Origin: Hydrogenophaga sp. | Lineage (GTDB): Bacteria; Pseudomonadota; Gammaproteobacteria; Burkholderiales; Burkholderiaceae_C | Assembly: GCF_030373225.1 (NCBI RefSeq) | Contig: NZ_JAUCZG010000012.1 | Location: forward strand, 1 to 64,000 | Direction: 5' to 3' | DNA length: 64,000 nucleotides | Shown: positions 8,472-17,251 of the stretch, piece by piece | Layout of the letters: every line of letters begins with the position of its first letter | How positions within the stretch are numbered: the stretch's first letter is position 1 | The notes under the pieces: model-generated | What the model was told of the DNA's origin: nothing | Databases searched by the model: none | The model's input: only the letters and a program-made list of their open reading frames with translations | Made by a program: the position numbers and the translations under genes

Positions 8472-9695
8472 ATGCGCGCCACCCCCTCCCCCGCAGCGAA
8501 CACCGCCGACCTCGCGTCCTGCATCCGCCTGGCGCTGGCGCTGTCGCTGGGCGCGGCCGTCTCGCTGGGCATCACGCGCTTTGCCTATGGCCTGCTGCTG
8601 CCGCCGATGCGCGACGACCTCGGCTGGAGCTACACCCTGGCCGGTGCCATGAACACCTTCAACGCGGTGGGTTACCTCATCGGTGCGCTCGCCACGCCCT
8701 GGCTCATGCGGCGGTTCTCGCCCACCGGGCTGTTGATCGCGGGGTCGCTGGGCGCATCGCTGTTCATGGGTCTGAGCGGGTTTTTCACGGCGCCTGCACC
8801 GCTGCTCGTGCAGCGCCTGCTGGCCGGTGTGGCCAGTGCGCTGGTGTTCATCGCCGGCGGGCTGCTGGCGGCGCGGCTGGGTGCGCGACAGCCGCAGCGC
8901 AGCGGTTTCCTGCTCGGCATCTACTACGGTGGCACGGGTTTGGGCATCGTGATCTCGGCGCTGGGCGTGCCGCCGGTGCTGGCCGCGGCCGCCGGGCAGC
9001 CGCACGGCTGGGCCTGGGCCTGGTGGGCGCTGGCGGCTGTGTGCCTGCTGGCCACGGCGCTGATGGCCTGGCCGGCGCGCGCGCTGGCGAACCAGCCGGC
9101 GCCCGTGGCCAGCACGGCCGCCGGCGGACAGCGCGCGTTCCGCCTGCGCGACTTCGCCTTCGCGCTGGCCGGCTACGCCGGCTTCGGCGTGGGCTACATC
9201 GGCTACATGACCTTTGTGATCGCGCTGCTGCGCGAGCAGGGCAGCTCCAGCGGCGCCATCACCCTGTTCTATGCCCTGCTCGGCCTGGCGGTGGTGGCGT
9301 CCTCGCGCATCTGGGCCGGCCTGCTGGACCGGCACCGCAACGGGCAGGCGCTGGCGCGCCTGAACGCGCTGCTGGGCCTCGCGGCAATCGTGCCGGCGCT
9401 CACCCGGGATCCTGTGTGGGTGATCGCCTCGGGCCTGCTGTTTGGTGGCGTGTTTCTGTCGGTGGTGGCGTCCACCACCGCGCTGGTGCGGCACAACCTG
9501 CCGCCGGCGCAGTGGGCGGCGGGCATCAGTGCCTTCACCATCGTGTTCGCGGCCGGACAGATCGTCGGGCCCACGGTGGTGGGCTTCATCGCCGACGGGT
9601 CCAGTGGCGCGCAGGGGCTGCGCGAAGGGCTGGTGTTTTCGGCGGTGGCGCTGTGGATCGGTGCGGCACTGGCGCTGCGCCAGCGCGCGCTCTGA
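8472..9695 (+). CDS. MFS transporter, YbfB/YjiJ family
   Basis: A 407-residue inner-membrane permease with about twelve hydrophobic segments and the usual MFS break in the middle. The first helix segment SLGITRFAYGLLLPPMRDDL is the hallmark of the YbfB/YjiJ group, whose substrates are mostly unknown. Its stop is 21 bases before the AsmA-like gene. A GACAAT hexamer lies 10 bases before the start, suggesting a very short leader. Confidence 0.85.
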   Translation: MRATPSPAANTADLASCIRLALALSLGAAVSLGITRFAYGLLLPPMRDDLGWSYTLAGAMNTFNAVGYLIGALATPWLMRRFSPTGLLIAGSLGASLFMGLSGFFTAPAPLLVQRLLAGVASALVFIAGGLLAARLGARQPQRSGFLLGIYYGGTGLGIVISALGVPPVLAAAAGQPHGWAWAWWALAAVCLLATALMAWPARALANQPAPVASTAAGGQRAFRLRDFAFALAGYAGFGVGYIGYMTFVIALLREQGSSSGAITLFYALLGLAVVASSRIWAGLLDRHRNGQALARLNALLGLAAIVPALTRDPVWVIASGLLFGGVFLSVVASTTALVRHNLPPAQWAAGISAFTIVFAAGQIVGPTVVGFIADGSSGAQGLREGLVFSAVALWIGAALALRQRAL

Positions 9696-9716
9696 TCCGC
9701 TGGGCACAATCCGCCC

Positions 9717-11021
9717 ATGCGTCGATTTTTCATCTGGACGGGGTCCGTGTCGGGGCTGGTGGTGCTGCTCTTGCTGTTGGCCGTGTGGGCCCTGGGCCAG
9801 TGGACCGGCAGCGACGGCTTTCGCCAGCGCGTGGAGCGCGAAGCCTCGGCCCGGCTCGGCCTGCCGGTGACGCTGTCGCGCGTGTCGGTGGATCTGTTCC
9901 TGCTGCCGTCCGTGGCGCTGGAAGGCCTGACCGTGCAGGCCAGTCCTGCCCTCACCGTGGCCCGTGCGCAGGCGCGCCCGGTGTGGTCGGCGCTGCTGCA
10001 GGGCCGGCTGGAGATGGCCACGCTGGTCGTGCGCAAGGCCGTGTTGCCGCAGACCACCCTGGTGCTGCTGGGAGCGCGTGCCCAGGATCCGGCCAGCACA
10101 CCGGCCGCGCCCGGCCCCGATGACCCCGCCTCCGACCTGCGCTGGCTGCCGCGCCGGGTGGTGCTGGACAACGTGACCTGGATCGGCACGCAGGGCGGCA
10201 GCAGCACGGTGCAGGCCGAACTCGCACTCGACGAGGACGGTTGGCCGGCCCGGGCCACGGTGACGGTGCTCCGGGGTGCACTGGAAGGCGCCAGGGCGGT
10301 GTTGCAACGCCAGACCGATGCGGCGACCGCCTGGGACCTGAAGGTCGAGGTGGGCGGCGGCACGCTGCAGGGACCGCTGCGGCTGCGCTTGCCCGAGGCT
10401 TCGGCCCGGGCGCGCGACCTGACGTTCGAGGGCGCGCTGGAAACCCGGGGCGTGGAGGTGTTCGCGCTGACCGCACCGAGTCGCACGCTCACCGGCCGGC
10501 TCGACGCCAGCACCACGCTGTCGGCGCGCATCAACCCGGCGGCGGGCGCCGCCGCGGTGGCGCAGGCGCTGCGCACCCAGACCCGCTTCACGGTCAACAA
10601 CGCCGTGCTGCAGGGCGTGGACCTGGCCCGCGCGGTGGCCACGGTGGGCCTGTCGCGCGGTGGCAGCACCGGGCTGGACACGCTGGCCGGGCAGGTGCGC
10701 ACACGCGGGCAGCAGATCGAACTGACGAATCTGGTGGCCAGTTCGGGGGCGCTGGCTGCCACCGGCGCGGTGACGGTGGCACCGTCCGGCGCCCTGTCGG
10801 GTCGGGTGCGGGTGGACGTGACGCGCGGTGCGGGCGGGGACGTGGTGGGTGTGCCGCTGGTGGTGGGCGGCACGCTGGACGATCCGAGCCTGAGCCTGAG
10901 CCGCTCGGCCCTGCTGGGCGCGGCGATCGGCACCGCGCTCATGCCCGGTGTGGGCACGGGCGCGGGCGCCAACCTCGGCGACCGGCTCGGGGAGGGCCTG
11001 AAAGACCTGTTCGGCCAATGA
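9717..11021 (+). CDS. AsmA-like envelope protein
   Basis: The 434 residues begin with a single transmembrane anchor (about 8-28), followed by a long periplasmic portion. Landmarks of AsmA-family C-termini are present: TTLSARINPAAG, the repeated ALAATGAVTVAPSGALSG type segment, and a final glycine-rich tail around GTALMPGVGTGAGANLGDRL. AsmA-type proteins are thought to form lipid-conducting grooves across the periplasm. At this length it is a short member. It directly follows the MFS gene. Confidence 0.75.
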   Translation: MRRFFIWTGSVSGLVVLLLLLAVWALGQWTGSDGFRQRVEREASARLGLPVTLSRVSVDLFLLPSVALEGLTVQASPALTVARAQARPVWSALLQGRLEMATLVVRKAVLPQTTLVLLGARAQDPASTPAAPGPDDPASDLRWLPRRVVLDNVTWIGTQGGSSTVQAELALDEDGWPARATVTVLRGALEGARAVLQRQTDAATAWDLKVEVGGGTLQGPLRLRLPEASARARDLTFEGALETRGVEVFALTAPSRTLTGRLDASTTLSARINPAAGAAAVAQALRTQTRFTVNNAVLQGVDLARAVATVGLSRGGSTGLDTLAGQVRTRGQQIELTNLVASSGALAATGAVTVAPSGALSGRVRVDVTRGAGGDVVGVPLVVGGTLDDPSLSLSRSALLGAAIGTALMPGVGTGAGANLGDRLGEGLKDLFGQ

Positions 11022-11129
11022 GCACCGGCGTCGGTGGACGCTGGTCAGCCGACCGAATTGGACTCACGTGCCCCGTTCACGAGGGGTATCTTCTGGCTCC
11101 ACTTCGCCACACTCCACCGAGGATCCACC

Positions 11130-12059
11130 ATGGCCATGGGTCAGTTTGCCTACGCCAGCAACAGCAACCGATTCCTGGGTTGCGCACCGCTGACCGACCA
11201 GGCGTTTGCCATCTCCGGCGTGCCCTTCGACGGCGTGGTGACCAACCGCCCCGGCGCGCGTTTCGGTCCGCAGGCCATTCGCTCGGCCAGCCTGATGTTG
11301 TGCGACGGCATCCACCCGGTGTTCAACGTCTCGCCGCTGGAGCACCTGGGCGACGCGCTCGACATGCGCCTGCCCAACGCCTCGCCGCTGCCCGAAGTGC
11401 GACAGCACATCGAGGCCCAGGCCGCGGCCCTGATGGCCCGGCACCACTGCGTGTTCCTGGGAGGTGACCATTCGGTGACGCTCTCGCTGCTGCGCGCGGC
11501 GAAGGCCCGCCACGGCGGCGAGCCGCTGGCGCTCGTCCATTTCGACGCCCACTGCGACACCTGGAGCGACCATTTCGGCGAGCCCTCGGGCCACGGCACC
11601 TGGACCTTCGAGGCGCTGCAGCAAGGCCTGGTGAGCGCGACCCACACGGTGCAGATCGGCATCCGCTCCAGCGGCGAGCGCGCCGCGCGCGAGTACGTGG
11701 CCGACCAGGGTGGGCAGATCTTCACCGCACGCGCCCTGCGCGGGCTTGACGGCGCCGGGCTGCAGCCTGTCATCGACGCGATCCGTGCGCGCATCGGCGA
11801 GCGGCCGGTGTACCTCACGCTGGACATCGACTGCCTGGACCCCGCGTTTGCCCCCGGCACCGGCACACCCGAGCCCGGCGGCATGACAAGTTCGCAGGTG
11901 CTGACCCTGCTGGAGGAACTCGCCCCCTTGAACTGGGTGGGCATGGACTGCGTGGAAGTGGCCCCGGCCTACGACCACGCAGAGCTCACCAGCAACGCAG
12001 CGGCCACTTTCGTGTGGACCTACCTGAGTGGTCAGGTCGCCAAACACGAGGGAGCCTGA
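11130..12059 (+). CDS. speB: Agmatinase
   Basis: Hydrolyses agmatine to putrescine and urea, using two manganese ions. The 309-residue ureohydrolase shows all metal ligands: His114 in GGDHSV, Asp139, His141 and Asp143 in HFDAHCD, and Asp232 and Asp234 in DIDCLDP. The segment PGTGTPEPGG is also diagnostic. The ATG at 11130 was chosen over an upstream in-frame start because GAGGA sits 6-7 bases before it. It is the first gene of a rightward pair with puuB and supplies putrescine to the degradation genes downstream. Confidence 0.94.
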   Translation: MAMGQFAYASNSNRFLGCAPLTDQAFAISGVPFDGVVTNRPGARFGPQAIRSASLMLCDGIHPVFNVSPLEHLGDALDMRLPNASPLPEVRQHIEAQAAALMARHHCVFLGGDHSVTLSLLRAAKARHGGEPLALVHFDAHCDTWSDHFGEPSGHGTWTFEALQQGLVSATHTVQIGIRSSGERAAREYVADQGGQIFTARALRGLDGAGLQPVIDAIRARIGERPVYLTLDIDCLDPAFAPGTGTPEPGGMTSSQVLTLLEELAPLNWVGMDCVEVAPAYDHAELTSNAAATFVWTYLSGQVAKHEGA

Positions 12060-12061
12060 AC

Positions 12062-13366
12062 ATGGCCTCGTTGATCGGTTCCGACACCCAGCTCAACCAG
12101 AAGAGTTATTACGAGGCCAGCGTGCAGCGCCCGCCCGCCTGCGCCGCCTTGCGCGAGTCGCTGAGCGTGGACGTGGTGGTGGTGGGCGCGGGTTTCAGCG
12201 GGCTGAGCGCCGCGCTCGAACTCGCGCAGCGTGGCCTGAGCGTGGTGCTGCTGGAGGCCGAGCGCATCGGCAGCGGCGCCAGCGGGCGCAACGGTGGCCA
12301 GGCCATCGTGGGGTTTGCCAGCGGCCAGGGGCCTTTTGAAGACCAGCTGGGCGCCGCCGATGCCCGGCGCGCCTGGGACATGTCGCTGCAGGCGATCGAC
12401 CTGATCGACGCGCGCATCGCTGGGCACGGCATCGAATGCGACCGGGTGCATGGCTATGTGTACGTGGCCGACTCGGCGCGCAAGCAGCGAGCGCTGATCG
12501 AGGAAGTGGACGGTCTGCGGCAGCGCGGCATCGAGGTGGACTGGGCCGAAGGCGCCGACCTGCCGCGCCTGATCGGCAGTCCGCGCTACGTGGCCGCCGC
12601 GCGCGAGCAGCGCTCGGGCCACCTGCACCCGCTGAAATACGCACTGGGGCTGGCGCGCGCGGCACAGGCCGCCGGCGTTCGCATCTTCGAACACTCACCG
12701 GTGACCGACCTGCAGCGCGGCGCCGCGCTCGTGGCGCGCACCGCGCAAGGGCAGGTGAGGGCGCGCTTCGCCGTGCTGGCCGGCAACTGCATGCTCCCCG
12801 AATACGGCCCGGCGGTCGCGCCCGAAATCGCGCCGCGCATCATGCCGGTGGGCACCTACATCGTTGGCACGGCGCCGCTCGATCCCGAGCTCTGTGCGCG
12901 CCTGATTCCGGGCAACGCAGCCGTGTGCGACAACAACTTCGTGCTCGACTATTTCCGTTTCAGCGCCGATCACCGCATGCTGTTTGGCGGCCGGGTGAGC
13001 TACACCACGCGCACGCCGGCCAGGCTGTCGGCCGTGATGGCGCACCGCATGGGCGAGGTGTTCCCGGCGCTGGCGCAGGCGCCGGTCGAGTTCGTCTGGG
13101 GCGGGTTTGTCGACATCAGCATGAACCGGGCGCCCGATTTCGGGCGGCTGGGTGACAACGTGTACTACCTGCAGGGCTTCAGCGGCCACGGCGTGGCGCT
13201 CACGGGCCTGGCGGGCCAGCTGGTGGCCGAAGCGGTGGCCGGGCAGGCCGGGCGCTTCGACGTGTTCGCCCGGCTGCAGCATCGCCGGTTTCCCGGCGGG
13301 TCGCTGCTGCGCACGCCCAGCCTGGCGCTGGGCATGCTCTGGCACCGCCTGCGCGACGCGCTCTGA
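12062..13366 (+). CDS. puuB: Gamma-glutamylputrescine oxidase (FAD-dependent)
   Basis: A DAO-family flavoprotein of 434 residues that would oxidise gamma-glutamylputrescine to gamma-glutamylaminobutyraldehyde with release of ammonia and peroxide. The FAD dinucleotide-binding motif GAGFSG is at 42-47. GSGASGRNGGQ and the C-terminal GFSGHGVALTGLAGQ are typical of PuuB/OrdL proteins. The start is 3 bases after the speB stop, with GAGGGAG inside the speB end, so the two are probably co-translated. The substrate is assigned by the neighbouring puuD, puuA and puuC. Confidence 0.88.
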   Translation: MASLIGSDTQLNQKSYYEASVQRPPACAALRESLSVDVVVVGAGFSGLSAALELAQRGLSVVLLEAERIGSGASGRNGGQAIVGFASGQGPFEDQLGAADARRAWDMSLQAIDLIDARIAGHGIECDRVHGYVYVADSARKQRALIEEVDGLRQRGIEVDWAEGADLPRLIGSPRYVAAAREQRSGHLHPLKYALGLARAAQAAGVRIFEHSPVTDLQRGAALVARTAQGQVRARFAVLAGNCMLPEYGPAVAPEIAPRIMPVGTYIVGTAPLDPELCARLIPGNAAVCDNNFVLDYFRFSADHRMLFGGRVSYTTRTPARLSAVMAHRMGEVFPALAQAPVEFVWGGFVDISMNRAPDFGRLGDNVYYLQGFSGHGVALTGLAGQLVAEAVAGQAGRFDVFARLQHRRFPGGSLLRTPSLALGMLWHRLRDAL

Positions 13367-13390
13367 GCCAGCGAACCGGCCGCTCGCGGG

Positions 13391-14518
13391 TCAGCGCGGC
13401 TCGTCGGGCTCACGCGGCTCGCCGCGCTCGTTGACGGTGATGCGGTTGCCGGGCGCAGCAGCGGTCTGAACGCGGTGCTCGGTGCCGCGGAATTGGTAGG
13501 TCACATCCCAGTACGCAGGTTGTGCGCCGCCGGGCACCGCCTCGCAGCGCTGCACGTCCTGCGTCGTGGGTTTGCCGTCGCGACCGAACTGGGCGCCGAT
13601 CGCGCCCCCGGCCACCACGCCACCCACGGTGGCAACGTCCTGGCCGGTGCCGTTGCCGACCTGGTGACCCAGGATGCCGCCGAGCAGGGCGCCCACCACG
13701 GCGGCCGGGATGTTCGCACCGCCGCGCTCGGCCGGCACCTGCGTGCTCTCGACCCAGCAGCGCTGGCCGGAAGTGGCCAGCACGGCGCGCGACGAGCTGA
13801 TCTCTGCCTCATACAGGCGCTCGCCGTTGCGGCGGCGTCCGTCGTAGGCCAGCATCGGGGCGGGCGCATAGCGGTCGTCGGCCACACGGGCGCTGCGCGC
13901 CACGGCGCGCACCGAGGAGACCTCGTCGTTCAGGCCCATGGCGGCCAGCGAGGGGTATGGCCCCGGCTTGAGCACCATGCACTGGCCCCTGTAGCGGTTG
14001 TTGTCGCAGACCTCCCAGCGCTCGCCCGACACCACGGCCGACTGGGCGCGCTCGTTGAAGCCGGTGCGGCGCAGGTTGGGCACCTGTCCGGAGGCGGTGT
14101 AGGAGCGACCCTGGAAACGCTCGCCCTCGAAGAAGGTGATGCTCACGGCGGCCGGCGCGGTGCCGGGCAGCGGCGCGTAGCGGTTCTCGCTCACGCGTTC
14201 GTCGGCGGCCAGCACGCGCGCCGAGGAAATGCCGTCTTCGATGCCGAGCTGCGACAGGGCGGTGTAGCGTCTCGGGCGCAACACCGTGCAGCGTCCCCGG
14301 AAGCTGTCGTCCTCGCACACCTCCAGGCGGTTGCCCACCACCACGATCGAGGACGCGCGATTGTCGAAGTTGTAGCGCTTGAGACTGGGCACCTGGTTGG
14401 TCATGCGCAGCGACTGTCCGGCGAAGTTGTCGTTGGCAAAGAGCGTGGCCTGGGCGGCCGCCTGCGTGCTCAGCGCCAGCGTGGAAGTGGTCAGCAAAAG
14501 GCCGAAAAAGTGTTTCAT
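13391..14518 (-). CDS. Secreted beta/gamma-crystallin protein with C-terminal glycine-zipper segment
   Basis: A 375-residue exported protein. It has a signal peptide (1-22, ending near TQAAAQA) and two beta/gamma-crystallin domains (roughly 24-107 and 125-205). Each domain has the pattern x-F-x-x-x-x-F-x-G (LFANDNFAGQSL; FFEGERFQGRSY) and a second Greek key with LEVCEDDSFRGRC or WEVCDNNRYRGQC. The C-terminal third carries a glycine-zipper, outer-membrane-lipoprotein-like hydrophobic pair (AAVVGALLGGILGHQVGNG, VGGVVAGGAIGAQFGRDG). The start was placed at the ATG opening the signal peptide. It lies opposite to and within the polyamine island. A stress or envelope role is a guess. Confidence 0.8.
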   Translation of the reverse strand: MKHFFGLLLTTSTLALSTQAAAQATLFANDNFAGQSLRMTNQVPSLKRYNFDNRASSIVVVGNRLEVCEDDSFRGRCTVLRPRRYTALSQLGIEDGISSARVLAADERVSENRYAPLPGTAPAAVSITFFEGERFQGRSYTASGQVPNLRRTGFNERAQSAVVSGERWEVCDNNRYRGQCMVLKPGPYPSLAAMGLNDEVSSVRAVARSARVADDRYAPAPMLAYDGRRRNGERLYEAEISSSRAVLATSGQRCWVESTQVPAERGGANIPAAVVGALLGGILGHQVGNGTGQDVATVGGVVAGGAIGAQFGRDGKPTTQDVQRCEAVPGGAQPAYWDVTYQFRGTEHRVQTAAAPGNRITVNERGEPREPDEPR

Positions 14519-14664
14519 GTCAACGTCTCCTGTGGGGGTGACGCCGACATTGAGCGCAGCCCGCCGCAGGGTCTGTGCGTTGCCGCACAAGGCCGTGGCG
14601 CGAAACCTGCGGCGAGCAGGGTCTTTACCCGACAGACACGGAATGCGTGATGTCCGTCCGCCCG

Positions 14665-16146
14665 TCAGGCCCTCAGGGCCTGCCCCACCAGGCCGGCCAG
14701 CACCGGCCCGCAACGCGCGATGTCGGCCAGCGGTGCATAGCCGTAGCCGATCACCAGGCCCTTGAGGTCCTGGCGTTGCAGGCAGTAGGCCGAGAGCGGG
14801 CGCACGGTGAGGCCCTGCTGGGCGATGCGCTGGGCCAGCGCCCGGTCGTCGATGTCGCCGGGCAGCCGCAGGCACAGGTGCAGGCCCTGTTCGGCGCCGC
14901 TGATGTACGGGCCGCCAGGCGTGAGCACGGGTTTGAGTGCGCCCAGAAGGCACTGGCGGCGCTCGGCGTAGTTCTGCCGCGCGCGGCGCAAGGCGCTGGA
15001 GAAGTGGCCCATCTCGATGAACTCGGCGAGCGCGGCCTGCACCGGCATCTGGCCCGGGCGGTTGAGGTCGTAGTGGGCCTGCTTGAACGCCGCCACCAGC
15101 GGTTTGGGCACCACCAGGTAGCCCAGCTTCAGGCCGGGGTAGAGCACCTTGGAGAAGGTGCCCATGTAGAGCACGCGGCCGTCGGTGTCCAGGCCCTCCA
15201 GGCTGGAGATGGGTGGACCGCTGAAACGGTATTCGCTGTCGTAGTCGTCTTCCAGCACCCAGGCGTCGTGCGCGCGCGCCGTGGCCAGCAGCTGGTGGCG
15301 CCGCGGCAGCGTCATCACCGCGCCGGTGGGGTACTGGTGGGAGGGTGTCACATAAATCAGGCGTGGCGGGTGGGTGCTGTCGCCCGCACTCGGGCTGATG
15401 CCCTGCTCGTCCACCGGCACCGGGTGAATGGCCAGGCCCGTGGCCATGAAGGCCTTGACCGCGCCCCAGTAGGCCGGGTCCTCCACCCACACCGTGTCGC
15501 CGTGGTCGGCCAGCAGGCGCGCGCAGAGTTCGAGCGACTGCTGCGTGCCGCTGGTGATCACCACCTGGTCGGCCTCGAGGTGCACGCTGCGGAACACGCG
15601 CAGGTAGTCGGCGACAGCGCGGCGCAGCGGCGCGTAGCCGCCCGAGGTGTTGTAGTCCAGCATGTCCGGGTAGGTCATGCGCCAGTGCTTGTTTTGCAGC
15701 CGCTGCCACAGCGCGACGGGGAAGGCGCTGAAGTCGACCATGCCGGGTGTGAAGGGCTGCACCTCGAGCTCGGTGGCGCAGAAGGTGGTGGACAGCGCAA
15801 TGCCCCGCGCGGACAGCCGCCCGGCCTGCAAGGTGGCGGGCTGGCCACCGCTGCGGGCACCCCGGCCGGGCGCGGCGCGCGGCACGTTGTCGTTCACATA
15901 GGTGCCGCTGCCCACGCGGCTGGCCAGATAGCCTTCGACACTGAGCTGGTTGATCGCCGCCACCACCGTGTTGCGGGAGAGCTGGAGGTCCTCGGCCAGG
16001 TCGCGGCTGGAAGGCAGGCGCTCGCCCGCGCCGAGCTTGCCGTCGAGCATGGCGCGGCGCAGCGCCTCGTACAGCTGGCGGTGCAGCGGCAGCGCGTCCT
16101 GGGTGCCCAGGCGGTTCATTTCGGCGAGCAGGAATTCGGACAGCAT
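14665..16146 (-). CDS. MocR-type (GntR + aminotransferase-fold) regulator
   Basis: A 493-residue PLP-dependent transcription regulator. The N-terminal GntR winged helix contains RLPSSRDLAEDLQLSRNTVV and EGYLASRVGSGTYV (about 15-80). The rest is a fold-type I aminotransferase-like sensor whose PLP lysine should be in YMGTFSKVLYPGLKLGYL. Relatives include GabR and PdxR. It is read away from puuD and shares its intergenic region, where two overlapping palindromes lie, so it is the likely controller of the putrescine/GABA genes. That assignment is by position. Confidence 0.9.
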   Translation of the reverse strand: MLSEFLLAEMNRLGTQDALPLHRQLYEALRRAMLDGKLGAGERLPSSRDLAEDLQLSRNTVVAAINQLSVEGYLASRVGSGTYVNDNVPRAAPGRGARSGGQPATLQAGRLSARGIALSTTFCATELEVQPFTPGMVDFSAFPVALWQRLQNKHWRMTYPDMLDYNTSGGYAPLRRAVADYLRVFRSVHLEADQVVITSGTQQSLELCARLLADHGDTVWVEDPAYWGAVKAFMATGLAIHPVPVDEQGISPSAGDSTHPPRLIYVTPSHQYPTGAVMTLPRRHQLLATARAHDAWVLEDDYDSEYRFSGPPISSLEGLDTDGRVLYMGTFSKVLYPGLKLGYLVVPKPLVAAFKQAHYDLNRPGQMPVQAALAEFIEMGHFSSALRRARQNYAERRQCLLGALKPVLTPGGPYISGAEQGLHLCLRLPGDIDDRALAQRIAQQGLTVRPLSAYCLQRQDLKGLVIGYGYAPLADIARCGPVLAGLVGQALRA

Positions 16147-16230
16147 CTAAAGGATTCCAATTCAGAAGGCGGAGCGACGTGCCCCTTCCAGACACACCGC
16201 GGAACTGGCTCTGCCAGGCCGCAGGTGTGG

Positions 16231-16271
16231 TCCCCCCAGCAGGGGGAAGCCGCGAAGCGGCGCAGGGGGGC
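16231..16271. repeat. GC-rich palindromic intergenic element (type 2)
   Basis: The pattern CCCCCC, AGCAGGGGG, then GCCGCGAAGCGGC and GCAGGGGGG can fold into nested stems. Copies of the same design occur at 22586, 26154 and 62330, always between genes. It sits between the MocR gene and its divergent target puuD. Confidence 0.8.
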
Positions 16272-16320
16272 TTTCAAGTGGCACCACGGGGTGGGCTCAA
16301 CTGGCCCTCAGTGTGAACCA

Positions 16321-16347
16321 ATTGTGTCCTCACAATGGGTCCCATTG
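16321..16347. promoter_or_regulatory. Overlapping palindromes upstream of puuD, candidate MocR operator
   Basis: ATTGTG-TCCT-CACAAT (16321-16336) is a perfect dyad overlapping CAATGGG-T-CCCATTG (16333-16347). The same region can be read as direct repeats TGTGTCC and TGGGTCC 13 bases apart, the arrangement often bound by MocR regulators. It ends 13 bases before the puuD start, so occupancy could affect transcription of puuD. Confidence 0.55.
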
Positions 16348-16360
16348 CATTGGAGAGAAC

Positions 16361-17170
16361 ATGAACAAGCCGCCGAGCATGGTCTGGCTGCCTGCCGACC
16401 ACCGTCTGATGGGTGACCACGGTCACCAGATGCCCTTCTTGCTGCTGGGCGACAAGTACGCCCGGGCGGTCAAGGTGGGGGCGCAGGCCCAGCCGGTGAT
16501 GTTCCCCCTGGCCGACACCGACCAGATCAGCGACCTGCTGGCGCTGGTGGACGGCGTGATGCTGACCGGTTCCCCCTCCAACGTGCACCCCTCGCACTTC
16601 GCCGAGGACGTGGCGGACCCGAGCCTGCCACTGGATGCCGATCGCGACCTGCTCACCCTCGCCCTGGTGAAGGCCTGCGTGCGCGAGGGCGTGCCGCTGC
16701 TGGGCATCTGCCGCGGCTTCCAGGAAATCAACGTGGCCCTGGGCGGCACGCTGCACCAGCGCGTGCAGGAGGTGCCCGGCCTGATGGACCACCGCGAACC
16801 CAAGACGGCGCCACCCGACGAACAGTACGCGCCGAGCCACAGCGTGCGCTTCGCCCCCGGCAGCGTGTTCGAGCAGTGGGCCGGCGGCCCCGAGACCCAG
16901 GTCAATTCGCTGCACGGCCAGGGCATCAACCGACTGGCCGAGGGCCTGGAGGCACTGGCCCACGCGCCCGACGGCGTGGTCGAAGCGTTCGGCGTGCGCG
17001 GCGCGCGCACCTTTGCCTACGCCGTGCAGTTCCACCCCGAATGGCGTTGCTGGGAAACGCCGTTCTACGCCGCCATCTTTGAAGCGTTCGGCCGTGCCTG
17101 CCGTTCGCGCAACAGCCTGCGCCTGCAGGCCGCCGACCTGTCGCGCAGCCCGGCCAGTTCGAGTGCCTGA
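16361..17170 (+). CDS. puuD: Gamma-glutamyl-GABA hydrolase
   Basis: A class I glutamine-amidotransferase-fold hydrolase that releases GABA and glutamate from gamma-glutamyl-GABA. In the 269 residues the nucleophile is Cys117 in LLGICRGFQ. His225 and Glu227 in FHPEW complete the triad. The ATG at 16361 has GGAGAG 4-9 bases ahead, whereas the in-frame upstream start lies inside the operator region. It begins the rightward degradation gene run. Confidence 0.92.
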   Translation: MNKPPSMVWLPADHRLMGDHGHQMPFLLLGDKYARAVKVGAQAQPVMFPLADTDQISDLLALVDGVMLTGSPSNVHPSHFAEDVADPSLPLDADRDLLTLALVKACVREGVPLLGICRGFQEINVALGGTLHQRVQEVPGLMDHREPKTAPPDEQYAPSHSVRFAPGSVFEQWAGGPETQVNSLHGQGINRLAEGLEALAHAPDGVVEAFGVRGARTFAYAVQFHPEWRCWETPFYAAIFEAFGRACRSRNSLRLQAADLSRSPASSSA

Positions 17171-17251
17171 CATGAACACCGCATCCCGGGCCGGCGGAGC
17201 CGGGCCCTTGATGCCCCTGGACATTCTTTGCGACCACAACGGAGACGGCAC

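Noticed and set aside
9700-9716. Leaderless promoter for the AsmA-like gene (CACAAT next to the ATG)
   Set aside because: The -10-like hexamer lacks any -35 at proper distance, and co-transcription with the MFS gene is simpler.
8373-11018. Long antisense frame over the MFS and AsmA-like genes
   Set aside because: Composition is Arg/Gln/His-rich in the way of shadow frames; no domain, no ribosome site.
13391-16195. Possible fusion of MocR-region and crystallin frames
   Set aside because: The upstream part is an out-of-frame reading of the MocR gene. The crystallin gene has its own signal peptide start at 14518.
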